DNA of 64,000 nt from Betaproteobacteria bacterium Ga0077526 (GCA_001464765.1 LNDV01000034.1:806001-870000), one strand, 5' to 3'; shown: positions 36,034 through 45,459, counted from the stretch's first letter. Translations and numbers: made by a program. The notes: generated from the letters alone by a model not told the origin.

Positions 36034-36140
36034 CCGGGCGGAGCCCGGGCTACGGGAATTTCTCGGTGCAGATCGACACATTCGTAGCCCGGACTCCGTC
36101 CGGGGATGCGTGCGAGGCGAGAAGGCGGAGCCCGGGCTAC
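36034..36140. repeat. REP-like units between the binding protein and the cREC gene
   Basis: Three short variants are present: GCGGAGCCCGGGCTAC near 36038-36053, GTAGCCCGGACTCCG from 36083, and GCGGAGCCCGGGCTAC again ending 36140. They form a divergent sub-type of the palindrome and overlap the 3' end of the next gene. Confidence 0.7.
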
Positions 36141-36448
36141 GAGGTTTGGTTTCCTCGGCCGCTCGCGTGACGTTCGATCGACCGGACGCCGGCCAGCATC
36201 TTCTCCCGTGCCGAAGCGTTGGCAGAGTGCACGGTGATGACCGGCGGACGGAATCCCCTCAGCGCGACGGCCTCCTCGATCCACAGCACGACATCGTAGC
36301 CAGTCCCTCGCGCGTCGTCGCCGAGGTCATGGTCGAGACTGATCTCCGTCACCGTTCCGGTTTCGAGCAGCGCGATCGCCTCGTCGGGCCAGTACACACG
36401 CACCCAGCCTTCGGGTGTCGCGCGTTCATCGTCGAGGAAGACTCGCAC
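36137..36448 (-). CDS. Stand-alone cREC receiver-like protein
   Basis: This is a 103-residue protein with the pattern of the cyclic-phosphate-processing receiver family (cREC): LDDERATPEGW at the start, the ISLDHDLGDD segment, GYDVVLWIEE and VITVHSANASAREKM near the end. The three conserved acidic residues of receivers are present, but the family is thought to act on nucleotide or cyclic phosphate ligands rather than as a classical phospho-relay partner. It stands alone between a binding-protein gene and a Bug-family gene. Confidence 0.75.
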   Translation of the reverse strand: MRVFLDDERATPEGWVRVYWPDEAIALLETGTVTEISLDHDLGDDARGTGYDVVLWIEEAVALRGFRPPVITVHSANASAREKMLAGVRSIERHASGRGNQTS

Positions 36449-36472
36449 GGGCAGGTCAGCCGCGGTCGGAAT

Positions 36473-37471
36473 TCAGTCTTCGAGACGCAGCGACAGCGAC
36501 TTCGCTATGGCGGCGGTGGCGTCGGAGTCTGCGCGGATGCGCCGCGTGAGTTCATCCGGGCCGCCGGGGAAGGCGATGGCGCCCTGGGCCTGGATCCATC
36601 CGCGCAGCGTGGCCGAGCTGAGCACGGGCTCAACAAGCGCGCGCAGTCGGCTGACCGCCGGCTGCGGCGTGCGGGCCGGCACGAACAGTCCGAACCAGGC
36701 GTTCATGTCCACGCCCCGGATGCCGAGCTGCGGCAGCGTCGGGACCTGAGGCAGCGCGGACATGCGTTGCGCCCCCGTCACCGCCAGGGCACGCAGGCGC
36801 CCGGAGGTGATGTGCGGCATGGCGTCGAACGGCAGCGCGAACATCAGCGCGACACGACTGGCCGCGACATCCGTGACGGCGTTGACGGCGCCCTTGTAAG
36901 GCACGTGGGTGAGTGAAACACCACGGCTCGCCGCGAACATCTCGGTGATGAGGTGGCACGAAGTGCCCAGTCCCCAGGACGCATAGTTGAGCGTGCCGGC
37001 GCCCGCGCGCGCGGCGGCAACGAGCTCGTCGACTGACCGGTACGGCGAGTCTCCCGGCACGACGAGAATGAAGGGCATCTCGGCGGCCGGGGCGATCGGA
37101 GTGAAATCCTTCAGCGGGTCGTAGTCGACCTTCTGGCGCAGCGCGGGCTCGATCGAGAACGCGGACACCGTACCGAGCAGAAGCGTGTGGCCATCCGGAT
37201 TGGACCGCGCGGCGATGGCCGTACCGACTCGCCCGCCTGCACCGGGACGGTTGTCGACCACCACCTGGCGGCCGGCGGCATCCCCCAGGCCCTTCGCGAT
37301 GATCCGCGCCAGCGCGTCGGCGCTTCCGCCCGCGGGGAACGGGACGATCATCGTCAGGGTTCGCTTCGGAAAGTCCTGCGCCAGAGCGACGCCTGCTGCG
37401 GCCAGTGCCGCGGCCGGCAGGAGTTGGAGCAGGCGGCGCCGCGCCGGGCGCATCACGACCGGTGCCGTCAC
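36473..37471 (-). CDS. Bug-family TTT-system substrate-binding protein
   Basis: This is a periplasmic binding protein of the tripartite tricarboxylate transporter (Bug) family, about 332 residues. The signal peptide reads RRRLLQLLPAAALAAAGVAL and ends AQ. The mature part has FPKRTLTMIVPFPAGGSADALAR and VVDNRPGAGGRVG, the family hallmarks, and HVPYKGAVNAVTDV. I chose GTG 37471 because it overlaps the stop of the upstream gene (GTGA) and has GAGGGG upstream; ATG 37453 is an alternative. Such orphan Bug proteins are numerous in Burkholderiales and bind carboxylates; the ligand is unknown. Confidence 0.9.
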   Translation of the reverse strand: MTAPVVMRPARRRLLQLLPAAALAAAGVALAQDFPKRTLTMIVPFPAGGSADALARIIAKGLGDAAGRQVVVDNRPGAGGRVGTAIAARSNPDGHTLLLGTVSAFSIEPALRQKVDYDPLKDFTPIAPAAEMPFILVVPGDSPYRSVDELVAAARAGAGTLNYASWGLGTSCHLITEMFAASRGVSLTHVPYKGAVNAVTDVAASRVALMFALPFDAMPHITSGRLRALAVTGAQRMSALPQVPTLPQLGIRGVDMNAWFGLFVPARTPQPAVSRLRALVEPVLSSATLRGWIQAQGAIAFPGGPDELTRRIRADSDATAAIAKSLSLRLED

Positions 37472-38328
37472 AGCGCCCCTCGACCGAACGTGTCGCAGCC
37501 TTTCACGCTGCCGGTCTCGATGCCCTTGCGGAACCACTGCACCCGCTGCTGCGACGTGCCGTGCGTGAAGCTTTCGGGGACGACGTAACCCTGCGAGCGC
37601 TTCTGCAGGGCGTCGTCGCCGATGGCGGCCGCGGCATTGAGGCCTTCCTCGATGTCACCCTGCTCCAGCAGCTGACGGGTGCGCTGGGCGTGATGCGCCC
37701 ACACCCCGGCGAAGCAGTCGGCCTGCAACTCCATGCGGACCGACAGCTGGTTGGCACGAGCTTCGTCGGAGCGCTGCTTGGCGGCATGCACCTTGTCCGC
37801 GATGCCGAGCAGGTTCTGGATGTGATGGCCCACCTCGTGGGCGATGACGTAGGCCTGGGCAAAGTCACCCGGCGCACCGAGCTTCTGCGACAGCGCGCGA
37901 TAGAAATCGAGATCGATGTACACCTTGCGGTCCGGGGGACAGTAGAACGGCCCCATGGCGGCGTCTGCAGTTCCGCAGGCGGACTGCACGGCCCCGGAAA
38001 AGAGCACGAGGACAGGAGGCTGGTAGCGTGCTTTGGCTTCCGCGAACAGCGCGGTCCACGTGTCCTCGGTATCGGCGAGCACGACAGACACGAAGTCCTT
38101 CATGCGCTGCTGCTCGGGGTCCGTCGGGGCCGGCCCGGGCGCCTGCTGCGTCACCGGCGGCGAGAGACCGCCGCCGCCCTGCAGGATGATGGACGGGTCC
38201 ACGCCGAAGAACATCGCGATGAGCGCGATGACCACCACGCCGAGCCCGCCGCCCACCGCGCCGCGGCCGATCGGCATGCCGCGCCGGTCCTCCACATTGT
38301 CACTACGCCTTCCGCCTTCCCAACGCAT
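37468..38328 (-). CDS. YpfJ-like neutral zinc metallopeptidase
   Basis: This is a 286-residue membrane-anchored protein of the KPN_02809/YpfJ family. The N-terminus MRWEGGRRSDNVEDRRG is typical and precedes one helix (about 25-42). AHEVGHH at about 168-174 is the HExxH zinc site, and ELQADCFAGVWAH supplies the third ligand region. Two cysteines in ACGTADAAMGPFYCPP are conserved. The gene overlaps the preceding gene by 26 bases and the following one by four, so all three are one transcript. Its substrate is unknown. Confidence 0.92.
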   Translation of the reverse strand: MRWEGGRRSDNVEDRRGMPIGRGAVGGGLGVVVIALIAMFFGVDPSIILQGGGGLSPPVTQQAPGPAPTDPEQQRMKDFVSVVLADTEDTWTALFAEAKARYQPPVLVLFSGAVQSACGTADAAMGPFYCPPDRKVYIDLDFYRALSQKLGAPGDFAQAYVIAHEVGHHIQNLLGIADKVHAAKQRSDEARANQLSVRMELQADCFAGVWAHHAQRTRQLLEQGDIEEGLNAAAAIGDDALQKRSQGYVVPESFTHGTSQQRVQWFRKGIETGSVKGCDTFGRGAL

Positions 38329-39340
38329 CGCTCTTCTTCTCCTTGCCGGACGACTTCGCTCTCTCTGGCGCCTTGCGGGATCGGCTCGCCGGGACGGCCG
38401 ATGCCACCAGGAGGTCGTAAATTCCGTCGGGCGCATTGCCCACGGCATCGAGGGGATGATACTTCCTCAGGAGCCGGCGCTCGTGCGTGCCCCAACCTGC
38501 ATGGGATTCCAGCGCGGATTCCGGATGGTTCTGGATCAGGCCCGCCCGTGCGGCGTCCGGCAGTGTCATGGTCGTGCCGATCAGCACGACCCGCGCGGCA
38601 TACGGCGCCGAGGGGTGATCCGGATTGTTGTCGGGCATCACGCCGATGTGGATGCCGTCGAAGACATCGAACGACCCGGCGTCGCGCTGGCGGAGGATCG
38701 ACAGGGCCACGAGATTGGCGTGGACGCTCGTGGCCTCCTCGACGGCAAAGCTGGTGCGGTACTCGTTGAGGCCGATGACGTAGTAGACGTCGTCGAGATC
38801 GTCGTGGTGCAGGATCGTCCCGGTGAGCACAGCGCGCTGGCTCGCTGCGCCGAGACTGCCGGCGCGGGTCTCGCGATAGCGGATGGTGGTGTCCTCGGCC
38901 GAGATCTCGACGAAGGAGACGTTCACATGCCCCGGCGTGAGATAACTTCGCCGCAGGCAGAAGAGCGTCTGCGGCAGGGAGCGCCGGAATTTCTCGGGCG
39001 TGCGGGTGATGCGCGAGAGCGCGAGGATCGCCCGCTGCAGTTCGGACCCCTCGTCCGGCACGGACTCCACAAGCCCGGCGCCTTCCAGGACCTCCTGCAG
39101 GCGGCTCAGTTTGGACAGGCTCAGCTGATCGACGGTGTCGGCACGCGCCGCGCGATAGAAGTCGTCCTTCGTGAGGCCGGCGCGATCGGCCTCGACCTCC
39201 ACCTCGAGCAGGAAGCGCGACAGCCGGCCGTCGAAGCGGTCCCGCGCGCGCGCCAGGGCATCGTGCACCGAGCGCCGCAGCAGCGCCGCACGCTCGGACT
39301 TGTCCGGGGAACCCAAGGGCCGCCTCCCGTTGTTTCGCAA
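38303..39340 (-). CDS. Conserved hypothetical protein of 345 residues
   Basis: I do not recognise this protein. It has no signal peptide or membrane helix. The N-terminal 130 residues are helical and charged. The middle part (140-290) is mixed alpha/beta, with VNVSFVEISAEDTTIRYRET and GIHIGVMPDNN. The last 35 residues are Lys/Arg/Ser-rich (RAKSSGKEKKSDALGRRK), suggesting contact with nucleic acid or a flexible tail. The start at 39340 is the only good ATG. It is the first gene of a leftward operon with the YpfJ and Bug genes and is divergent from the DHDPS-family gene. Confidence 0.7.
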   Translation of the reverse strand: MRNNGRRPLGSPDKSERAALLRRSVHDALARARDRFDGRLSRFLLEVEVEADRAGLTKDDFYRAARADTVDQLSLSKLSRLQEVLEGAGLVESVPDEGSELQRAILALSRITRTPEKFRRSLPQTLFCLRRSYLTPGHVNVSFVEISAEDTTIRYRETRAGSLGAASQRAVLTGTILHHDDLDDVYYVIGLNEYRTSFAVEEATSVHANLVALSILRQRDAGSFDVFDGIHIGVMPDNNPDHPSAPYAARVVLIGTTMTLPDAARAGLIQNHPESALESHAGWGTHERRLLRKYHPLDAVGNAPDGIYDLLVASAVPASRSRKAPERAKSSGKEKKSDALGRRKA

Positions 39341-39464
39341 CGATTCGCAGTCTACCGCGAAACACTGCGAAAACCCGGGACTTCCGTCGCAGCGCCTGCC
39401 ACCGCTTCCCGGCAGCGCCCGCCTACGATGGTTGCATCGTCACTGTTCATCGGAGATTGCCGTC

Positions 39465-40388
39465 ATGGCCCAGCCCTTCTCGATCGTTGCTGCCGCGTTC
39501 ACCCCGTTCGATGCTTCCGGCGCCGTCGCCGCCTCGCGGATCGCCGCCCAGGTAGCAGGTCTGGTGGCCGACGGCGTGGACGGCGCGTTCATCTGCGGCA
39601 CGACCGGCGAGGGGTCCTCGCTCACCCGTGAGGAGCGCATGGACGTCGCTTCGGAGTGGGTGCTTCGCGCACCGAAGGGCTTCCGCGTGATCGTCCATGT
39701 GGGACACGCTGCTCCGGCAGAAGCCCGCATCCTCGCGGGCCACGCACAGGAAGTCGGCGCCCATTCGGTATCGTCGGTAGCGCCGTACTTCCTGAAGCCG
39801 CGAAACGCGACGGAGGTGGTCGATGCCATCGCGACGATCGCCGCGGGCGCGCCGGAACTTCCCTTCTACTACTACCACGTGCCCATGGTGACCGGCGTGG
39901 CCGTGCCGGCCGCCGCCGTCGTGCGCGAGGCCCGTGCCCGCATTCCGAATTTCCGGGGCGTGAAGTTCACCGACGGGGACCTCAACGATCTCGGCGAGGT
40001 GATCGACGCCTGCGGCAGCGAGCTCGAAGTGTTCTACGGGCGCGACGACTTCCTGCTGCCCGCCGTCGCACTCGGCGTGCGTCAGGCCGTCGGGATGACG
40101 TACAACTACACCGGTCCGCTGGTGCGCCAGCTCGTGGCCGCATTCGATCGCGGGGACATGGCTGGCGCCCGTGCAGCCCAGGCTCCGATTCGCCGGCTCA
40201 TCGCGAGCAGCCTGCCCTACGGTCTCATCAACGGACTGAAGGGACTCGCGCCGATGGTAGGCGTGGACTGCGGCCCGGCGCGGCCGCCGCTGTCGAATCT
40301 CGCGGCGTCGGATCTGGAGAAGATCGCTGCCGCCTGCGGGATCCGCGAAGCGCTCGCCTCTACGACACAGGCGCGCAAGGCCGCGTGA
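39465..40388 (+). CDS. DHDPS/N-acetylneuraminate-lyase family protein
   Basis: This is a 307-residue class I aldolase-type protein. GTTGEGSSLTREER is the substrate-carboxylate loop, the catalytic tyrosine is in YYYHVP and the Schiff-base lysine is in FRGVKFTDGD. The set resembles N-acetylneuraminate lyase and related pyruvate-dependent lyases (GVKFTD, YYHVP) more than the lysine-pathway DapA. CGGAG lies upstream of the ATG at 39465. The actual substrate is unknown. The next gene, on the opposite strand, is a PhyH dioxygenase. Confidence 0.88.
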   Translation: MAQPFSIVAAAFTPFDASGAVAASRIAAQVAGLVADGVDGAFICGTTGEGSSLTREERMDVASEWVLRAPKGFRVIVHVGHAAPAEARILAGHAQEVGAHSVSSVAPYFLKPRNATEVVDAIATIAAGAPELPFYYYHVPMVTGVAVPAAAVVREARARIPNFRGVKFTDGDLNDLGEVIDACGSELEVFYGRDDFLLPAVALGVRQAVGMTYNYTGPLVRQLVAAFDRGDMAGARAAQAPIRRLIASSLPYGLINGLKGLAPMVGVDCGPARPPLSNLAASDLEKIAAACGIREALASTTQARKAA

Positions 40389-40410
40389 GGAAGGATCGCC
40401 GATGGCGGAG

Positions 40411-41139
40411 TCAGTCCGCCAACGCCGCGCTCTGTTCGGCGAATGCGGCACACGAGGTCGCGTCCTCCGGCCATGACAGAGACTCGTGGGGACTCGGCGG
40501 TCCGTAGACAAAATGCAGCACCCGGCGGGGCCGACCGGAGACGGCCTTGCCGGATGCGTGAAGCAGTAGAGGCCGCATCAGCAACGCTCCGCCGGCAGGG
40601 ACGACACACACGGCCTCGCCGATTTCGTCCCGAAGCCGCAGCGCGTCTTCCTCAGTGATCCGCCCGAGGCGATGGGTGCCAGGTACGACTCTCAGCGGCC
40701 CGTTGTCCGCCGTGCACTCGTCCAGGTGAACACGCACGGCGAGCAACCGGCCGAGCAGATCTTCCGGCGGCTGCACGAACAGCGCCCCCTGCTTGCGGGT
40801 CCAGCCTTTCCAGCCAGGCACATCCTCGCGTCGCGCGACCGGGACACTCAAGTCCTGGTGCACGCCCACTGACCAGTTGCGCTCCGCGCGCTTGTCGAAC
40901 AGCGTGCAGGAAATCGCCACGGCGTCACTCGCTAGCACATCGGCAATCGCAGGGTGTCGGGCCAGCCGCAACGCCAGATGGCGGCACCAGTCATGACTCA
41001 GCAGGTTCCTCGCGCCGGCCCGCTGCAGCAGCACCGACGACACCTGAGCATCGAACTCGCGCAACGACTCGCCGTCGACGACGTCCGGCACCACAGCGTA
41101 GCCCGAGCGGTCGAGCGAGGGATCCGAGGGTTCGTTCAT
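40411..41139 (-). CDS. Phytanoyl-CoA dioxygenase (PhyH)-family protein
   Basis: This is a 242-residue Fe(II)/2-oxoglutarate dioxygenase. The iron-binding triad is visible as HQD in VGVHQDLSVPV and the distal histidine in LLLHASGKA. The arginine that binds 2-oxoglutarate follows in RPRRVLHFVY. VVPGTHRLG is also typical. It stands alone, convergent with the lyase gene and divergent from the next secreted-protein gene. Substrates of the family range from acyl-CoAs to small amino acids; none can be assigned. Confidence 0.88.
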   Translation of the reverse strand: MNEPSDPSLDRSGYAVVPDVVDGESLREFDAQVSSVLLQRAGARNLLSHDWCRHLALRLARHPAIADVLASDAVAISCTLFDKRAERNWSVGVHQDLSVPVARREDVPGWKGWTRKQGALFVQPPEDLLGRLLAVRVHLDECTADNGPLRVVPGTHRLGRITEEDALRLRDEIGEAVCVVPAGGALLMRPLLLHASGKAVSGRPRRVLHFVYGPPSPHESLSWPEDATSCAAFAEQSAALAD

Positions 41140-41250
41140 TGCGTGAAGGCTCCGACGGAGCCGGGCCCCGAGAGGATCGTTTGATTGTATCTTCGCGGCA
41201 CTAGGGCACGGCCCTCAGCCGGCTGGTGCCGCCACGACAGGAGAAACCGC

Positions 41251-41757
41251 ATGCGACGCCTTGCAGGCTGGACGATGCTGATCTGCGCTGCAGCGCCGGC
41301 GGGCGCGCTCGCACAATCGGTGAAGGACGTGATTCCGACGGGCGAGCCGAACTGCGCGGTGGACGTCCCGCCTGCTTCGGCCGGTCTCGCCGCCACACCC
41401 GGCGGAGTCGTGGTGGTGCACCCGCGCAATGCGGCGCTGCCCGCTAGCTACACCGGCTGCAAGCTGCTGTGGATCGTCGACGGCGATCGGATGCTGCGCT
41501 TTGCCACCCTGTACTTCGAAGCGGGCAAGCTCCGAACGGCGGCCGCCCATGACATCCGCGACCGAGGCGCGAAGCTCGAGGCCGCGTGCGCGTTCCCGGA
41601 GGGCAAATCACTGCTGCCCGGCGCCGGACGCAAGGTGCCGGACTCCGGATGCAAAGGTTTCGCAGGAGATGACTTCTACGGGCTGCATCTGCCAACGTGG
41701 CCGCGGACGTGCCTCACGGCGCCGGACAGTGCTGTTTGTCAGAAGGACCCGGAGTGA
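41251..41757 (+). CDS. Secreted hypothetical protein
   Basis: This is a 168-residue exported protein. Residues 1-22 are a signal peptide ending ALA. The mature part has six to seven cysteines (NCAVDV, YTGCKLLW, EAACAF, DSGCKGF, RTCLT, AVCQK), pointing to disulfide bonds in the periplasm. GGAG upstream of ATG 41251 supports this start. I recognise no named family. Confidence 0.7.
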   Translation: MRRLAGWTMLICAAAPAGALAQSVKDVIPTGEPNCAVDVPPASAGLAATPGGVVVVHPRNAALPASYTGCKLLWIVDGDRMLRFATLYFEAGKLRTAAAHDIRDRGAKLEAACAFPEGKSLLPGAGRKVPDSGCKGFAGDDFYGLHLPTWPRTCLTAPDSAVCQKDPE

Positions 41758-41864
41758 AGCGCGAATGCTGCGCCTCCACACTGCAGATTGAAGAGATCTG
41801 ACGACACGGCTTTGCCAGGACCTTCGAACGGATCCTTGCATTCTGCGGCCTAGAGCGAGTTCTC

Positions 41865-43103
41865 CTACGGTCGGTTCATCACACAGGTCGTCGGCAGGAC
41901 AGTGTCCTTGGGTTCTACCCGCATGTCGGTCCGCCACCCATAGCCCGTCCCTTCCACGTCGTAGCGCACGTCCTTGCCGCCGGCCTTGGTGTAGGTGGAA
42001 ACGTAGATCGGCTGCATCAGTTGGTGATCGTCTGCACGCATCCACATCTCTCCCGTATCGCCCGCGTACTTCATGCCTTCGAGCGCCTTCGCCACCTTCA
42101 GCGGATCGATCGACTTCGCGTCGTTCATCGCACGCGCCAGCATGTCGATGGCTGTCTTCGCGGGGCCATAGTAGAAGTCGTCCTTGTACTTCTTCCGGTA
42201 GTCGTTGGCGAAACGCTCCGCCTTGTTTTCTGCCACGTTCGAATGCCAGGCCGACACCTGCTTGATGCGATCAGCCCCCGCGGCGCCGATGGACCGGGGT
42301 GCGCCGGCGTTCTGCGCGTTCAGCGTGTAGAACGTCGCACCGAGCGCAGCGTCCTTGCTGGCCTTGACGAGCAGGGAGAAGTCCGTCCCCCAGTTGCCGG
42401 TGATCACCGTCTCCGCACCCGATGCCTTGATCTTGGAGATGTACGGCGAGAAGTCCTTCACCTTGCCCATCGGGTGCAGATCGTCGCCGGCGATGGCGAT
42501 GTCCGGTCGTTTTCGGGCGAGCATCTCGCGGGCGGCGCGACTGATCGCCTGGCCGAACGCGTAGTCCTGGTTGAGGAGATAGACCTTCTTGATCGACTTC
42601 TGAAGGGCGATGTGATTGGTGATCGCCTCGAGCTTCATGTCCACATGCGCGTCGAAGCGGAAATGCCAGAAGCTGCACTTCTCGTTGGTCAGCGCGGGGT
42701 CCTGCGCCGCGTAGTTCAGAAACAGCACCGCGTTCTCCGGATTGCGAGCGTTGTGTTTGCTCACGCCGTCCGACAGCGCGTGCGCGACGTTGGAGCCGCC
42801 ACCTTGCACGACGTAGCGAAAGCCGGCGTCGACGATCTGCTTCAGCAGGAGTGCGCTCTCCTGCGCGCTGCCTTTGTTGTCGAAATGCGCGACTTCGAAC
42901 TTCGCGCCGCCCGCAACACCGCCACTCGCGTTGAGTTCGTCCACGAGGGCGTCAAAGTGCTTGCCGATGGTCTCGCCAGCGAGGCCGAACGGTCCGCTTA
43001 GCGGGTCGATATGCGCGATCTTCACCTTATCCTGGGGGAAGGCCGACGATGCCATCCAGATCAGTACGGCACCGGCGATCCTTGCCTGCGTAGCAATGCG
43101 CAT
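41865..43103 (-). CDS. ABC-type branched-chain amino acid substrate-binding protein
   Basis: This is a 412-residue periplasmic binding protein of the LivK/HAAT type. The signal peptide ends SAFPQ. VKIAHIDPLSGPFGLAGET and FDALVDELNASGGVAGG are the typical first strands, and VYLLNQDYAFGQAISRAA follows. GGAGGAG before the ATG at 43103 is a strong site and removes a 27-residue extension. A late DVRYDVEGTGYGWRTDMR region and two cysteines (NEKCSF and TTCVM) may form a disulfide. No permease gene is adjacent. Confidence 0.9.
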   Translation of the reverse strand: MRIATQARIAGAVLIWMASSAFPQDKVKIAHIDPLSGPFGLAGETIGKHFDALVDELNASGGVAGGAKFEVAHFDNKGSAQESALLLKQIVDAGFRYVVQGGGSNVAHALSDGVSKHNARNPENAVLFLNYAAQDPALTNEKCSFWHFRFDAHVDMKLEAITNHIALQKSIKKVYLLNQDYAFGQAISRAAREMLARKRPDIAIAGDDLHPMGKVKDFSPYISKIKASGAETVITGNWGTDFSLLVKASKDAALGATFYTLNAQNAGAPRSIGAAGADRIKQVSAWHSNVAENKAERFANDYRKKYKDDFYYGPAKTAIDMLARAMNDAKSIDPLKVAKALEGMKYAGDTGEMWMRADDHQLMQPIYVSTYTKAGGKDVRYDVEGTGYGWRTDMRVEPKDTVLPTTCVMNRP

Positions 43104-43362
43104 CGTGCTCTCCTCCCGGTGATCGGGTTGTCTTGTGGTGAGTACCGTAACACATGGGGAAACAGGCTGGACGAAGCCCCCCAATGCACAGCCGGGGTCG
43201 CGTCTCGCCAGGGCTGCGCGCCTCTCCCGTTCGCATTTTCCTTCCCGAACCGCGGCTGTTCCGAAGACGGCGGCTCAAGGTTTCCCCTAAATGGTCGAAA
43301 TCCGCACTGGAGTAAGAACCCCCACTGGGGGATTCCCCGAGACCGACCAGGACGCGACCTCC

Positions 43363-45459
43363 ATGACAGGGAAGACGAATACCTCCACCACGATCGACCA
43401 GGTCAGCCTGAAGAGGCTCTTCGCCGGCATGGTAAGCATTCTCGTGCTCGGCTTCGTGCTGTACGGCACCGTCTCCTGGCTCACCCTCGAACGGCTCCGG
43501 GTGAACGGTCCGATCTACCAGGACGTGGTTCGTGGCAAGGACCTCATCGCCGACATTCTTCCGCCGCCGGCCTACATCATCGAGGCCAACCTTACGGCGC
43601 ACGAGCTCGTAACCGCGAGGTCTCCGGAATCGCATCCGGTGCTGATCGACCGTCTGACACGCCTGGAGAGCGAATTCGAGGCGCGCATCGTCTTCTGGCG
43701 CAAAGAGCCTCTCGGGTCGGAAATGAGTTCGCTCATGCAGGGCGCGCTCGCCAATGCCGGCCGTGAGTTCTTCCGTCAAGCTCGCGAGAGCCTTGTTCCA
43801 GCGCTGGGTGCTGGGGACGCCGCAGCCGCCGCGAAGGCGCTGCAGGCGATGCAGCGCCCCTACGCCGAGCACCGGGAGGCAGTGGACGCGGTGGTGGCAC
43901 TGGCCACAAAGGCAAACACAGGCTATGAGGCCTCGGCGGAAAGCGCGCTGGGACGAGCCAACGTGACGCTGGTGGCCATTTTCCTCGTGTCCGTGCTCGC
44001 CGCGGTGCTCTCCGCGACATGGGTTGCGAGGCGAGTGCTCCGGCGACTCGGCGGCGAACTGGCCTATGCGGCGGCGGCGGTCCGCCAACTCTCGCGCGGA
44101 GATCTGAGGACCGAGATCGACACGCTGCATCCGGGCGACAGTCTGCTCGGCAACCTCCGTGACATGGTCGGAAGATTCCGCGAAGTGCTGCGCGGCATTC
44201 ACGACACCAACAGAGAAGTGGAGCAGTCCATCTTTCAGATCACCACCGTGGCCCGGGAAATCACCACGGTGAGCGTCGAGCAGCAACAGGAAACCGAGTC
44301 TGTCGCGACCGCCACCGAAGAACTGCGCGTGGTGTCGGACGACGTGTACCGTCTCGCCACAAACGCACGGCAGAACAGCGAAACCGTGGAGCAGCTCGCT
44401 AGGGCCGGGATCGAATCGGTCACGAACATCCAGAACGACATGGGCCAGGTCGTGGACCAGGTCCGGGACAACACCGTTGCCGTGGAAGAGCTTGTGCACA
44501 CCAGTGCCGAGATCAACGCGATAGTCAGCAGCATCAAGGACATCGCCAGTCAGACAAACTTGCTCGCACTCAATGCCGCCATCGAGGCGGCACGAGCAGG
44601 CGAGCAGGGCCGCGGATTCGCAGTCGTTGCAGACGAAGTTCGCGCGCTGTCCAATCGTACAGCAGACGCGACGACACAGATTGAGCAGATCGTGCGCGGG
44701 CTTAACGAAAAGCTGGAGCATACGACCGGGACCATGAGTGCCGTCGCAAAGACCGTTTCGACGGCCCAAGTCAGGACCGACGCGAACGGCCGGTCCATTC
44801 GCGCGATGGCGGACCAAGCCATGGAAAGCAGTCGAGCAAGCCGCCAGATCGAGGAAGCTTCCGTGCGCCAGATCGAGACCCTGTCGAGCGTGCACAGACG
44901 CCTCGAGGACTTGTTCTGCCGGCTGCGCAACAACGCGTCGACACTGGGCGTCACACACAACATCAGCCACAGCCTGCACGGTACGGTGACGTCGCTGCAG
45001 GAAATGATTGAGTTCTTCCAGGTGGATGTCGCGCAGCATCTGAGCGAACCGCTGGAGTCGAAGCGCCAGCATCCGCGGTTGTCGCGAACACTCTACGTTG
45101 TGGCATTCCGCCCCAGGGACGGAGCCAGAGTCTCAACGGTGGCCCGGGACTTCAGCCTGGGCGGCATCCTCATCGAGGCGCCCTGCTCCCTCGAAGCGCA
45201 CCCGGGCGACGAAGTGGAGTTGGAGATCAAGCTGCCGGTGGAAGACCTCGGCGGATACGAAGCGCATGAACCGATGCACGTTCGAGCGAAGATTGTTCGG
45301 TGCGACGAAAGGGACCTGGCGCGAGCTCAGTACGGCCTAGCGTTCGTCGGGCTCAACGGGCGCGCCAAAGAGAAACTCAGCACGGCGATCGCCTACTACA
45401 CCGCGAGCAGGCCTGAGCAGACAAAGGCCGCAATCTCCCGACGCCTGCAAGAGGCGTAG
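43363..45459 (+). CDS. Methyl-accepting chemoreceptor with C-terminal PilZ domain
   Basis: This is a transmembrane chemoreceptor of 698 residues from ATG 43363; an in-frame ATG at 43291 is also possible. Helix one is at about 18-40, then a periplasmic sensor of about 150 residues, helix two and a HAMP domain (GGELAYAAAAVRQLSRGDL). The signalling hairpin reads DIASQTNLLALNAAIEAA and GRGFAVVADEVR. From about residue 567 a PilZ domain follows: RQHPR fits RxxxR and DFSLGG fits DxSxxG, so it should bind cyclic di-GMP. There is no pentapeptide methylation-enzyme tether. It may tune motility to c-di-GMP; no che genes are nearby. Confidence 0.92.
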   Translation: MTGKTNTSTTIDQVSLKRLFAGMVSILVLGFVLYGTVSWLTLERLRVNGPIYQDVVRGKDLIADILPPPAYIIEANLTAHELVTARSPESHPVLIDRLTRLESEFEARIVFWRKEPLGSEMSSLMQGALANAGREFFRQARESLVPALGAGDAAAAAKALQAMQRPYAEHREAVDAVVALATKANTGYEASAESALGRANVTLVAIFLVSVLAAVLSATWVARRVLRRLGGELAYAAAAVRQLSRGDLRTEIDTLHPGDSLLGNLRDMVGRFREVLRGIHDTNREVEQSIFQITTVAREITTVSVEQQQETESVATATEELRVVSDDVYRLATNARQNSETVEQLARAGIESVTNIQNDMGQVVDQVRDNTVAVEELVHTSAEINAIVSSIKDIASQTNLLALNAAIEAARAGEQGRGFAVVADEVRALSNRTADATTQIEQIVRGLNEKLEHTTGTMSAVAKTVSTAQVRTDANGRSIRAMADQAMESSRASRQIEEASVRQIETLSSVHRRLEDLFCRLRNNASTLGVTHNISHSLHGTVTSLQEMIEFFQVDVAQHLSEPLESKRQHPRLSRTLYVVAFRPRDGARVSTVARDFSLGGILIEAPCSLEAHPGDEVELEIKLPVEDLGGYEAHEPMHVRAKIVRCDERDLARAQYGLAFVGLNGRAKEKLSTAIAYYTASRPEQTKAAISRRLQEA

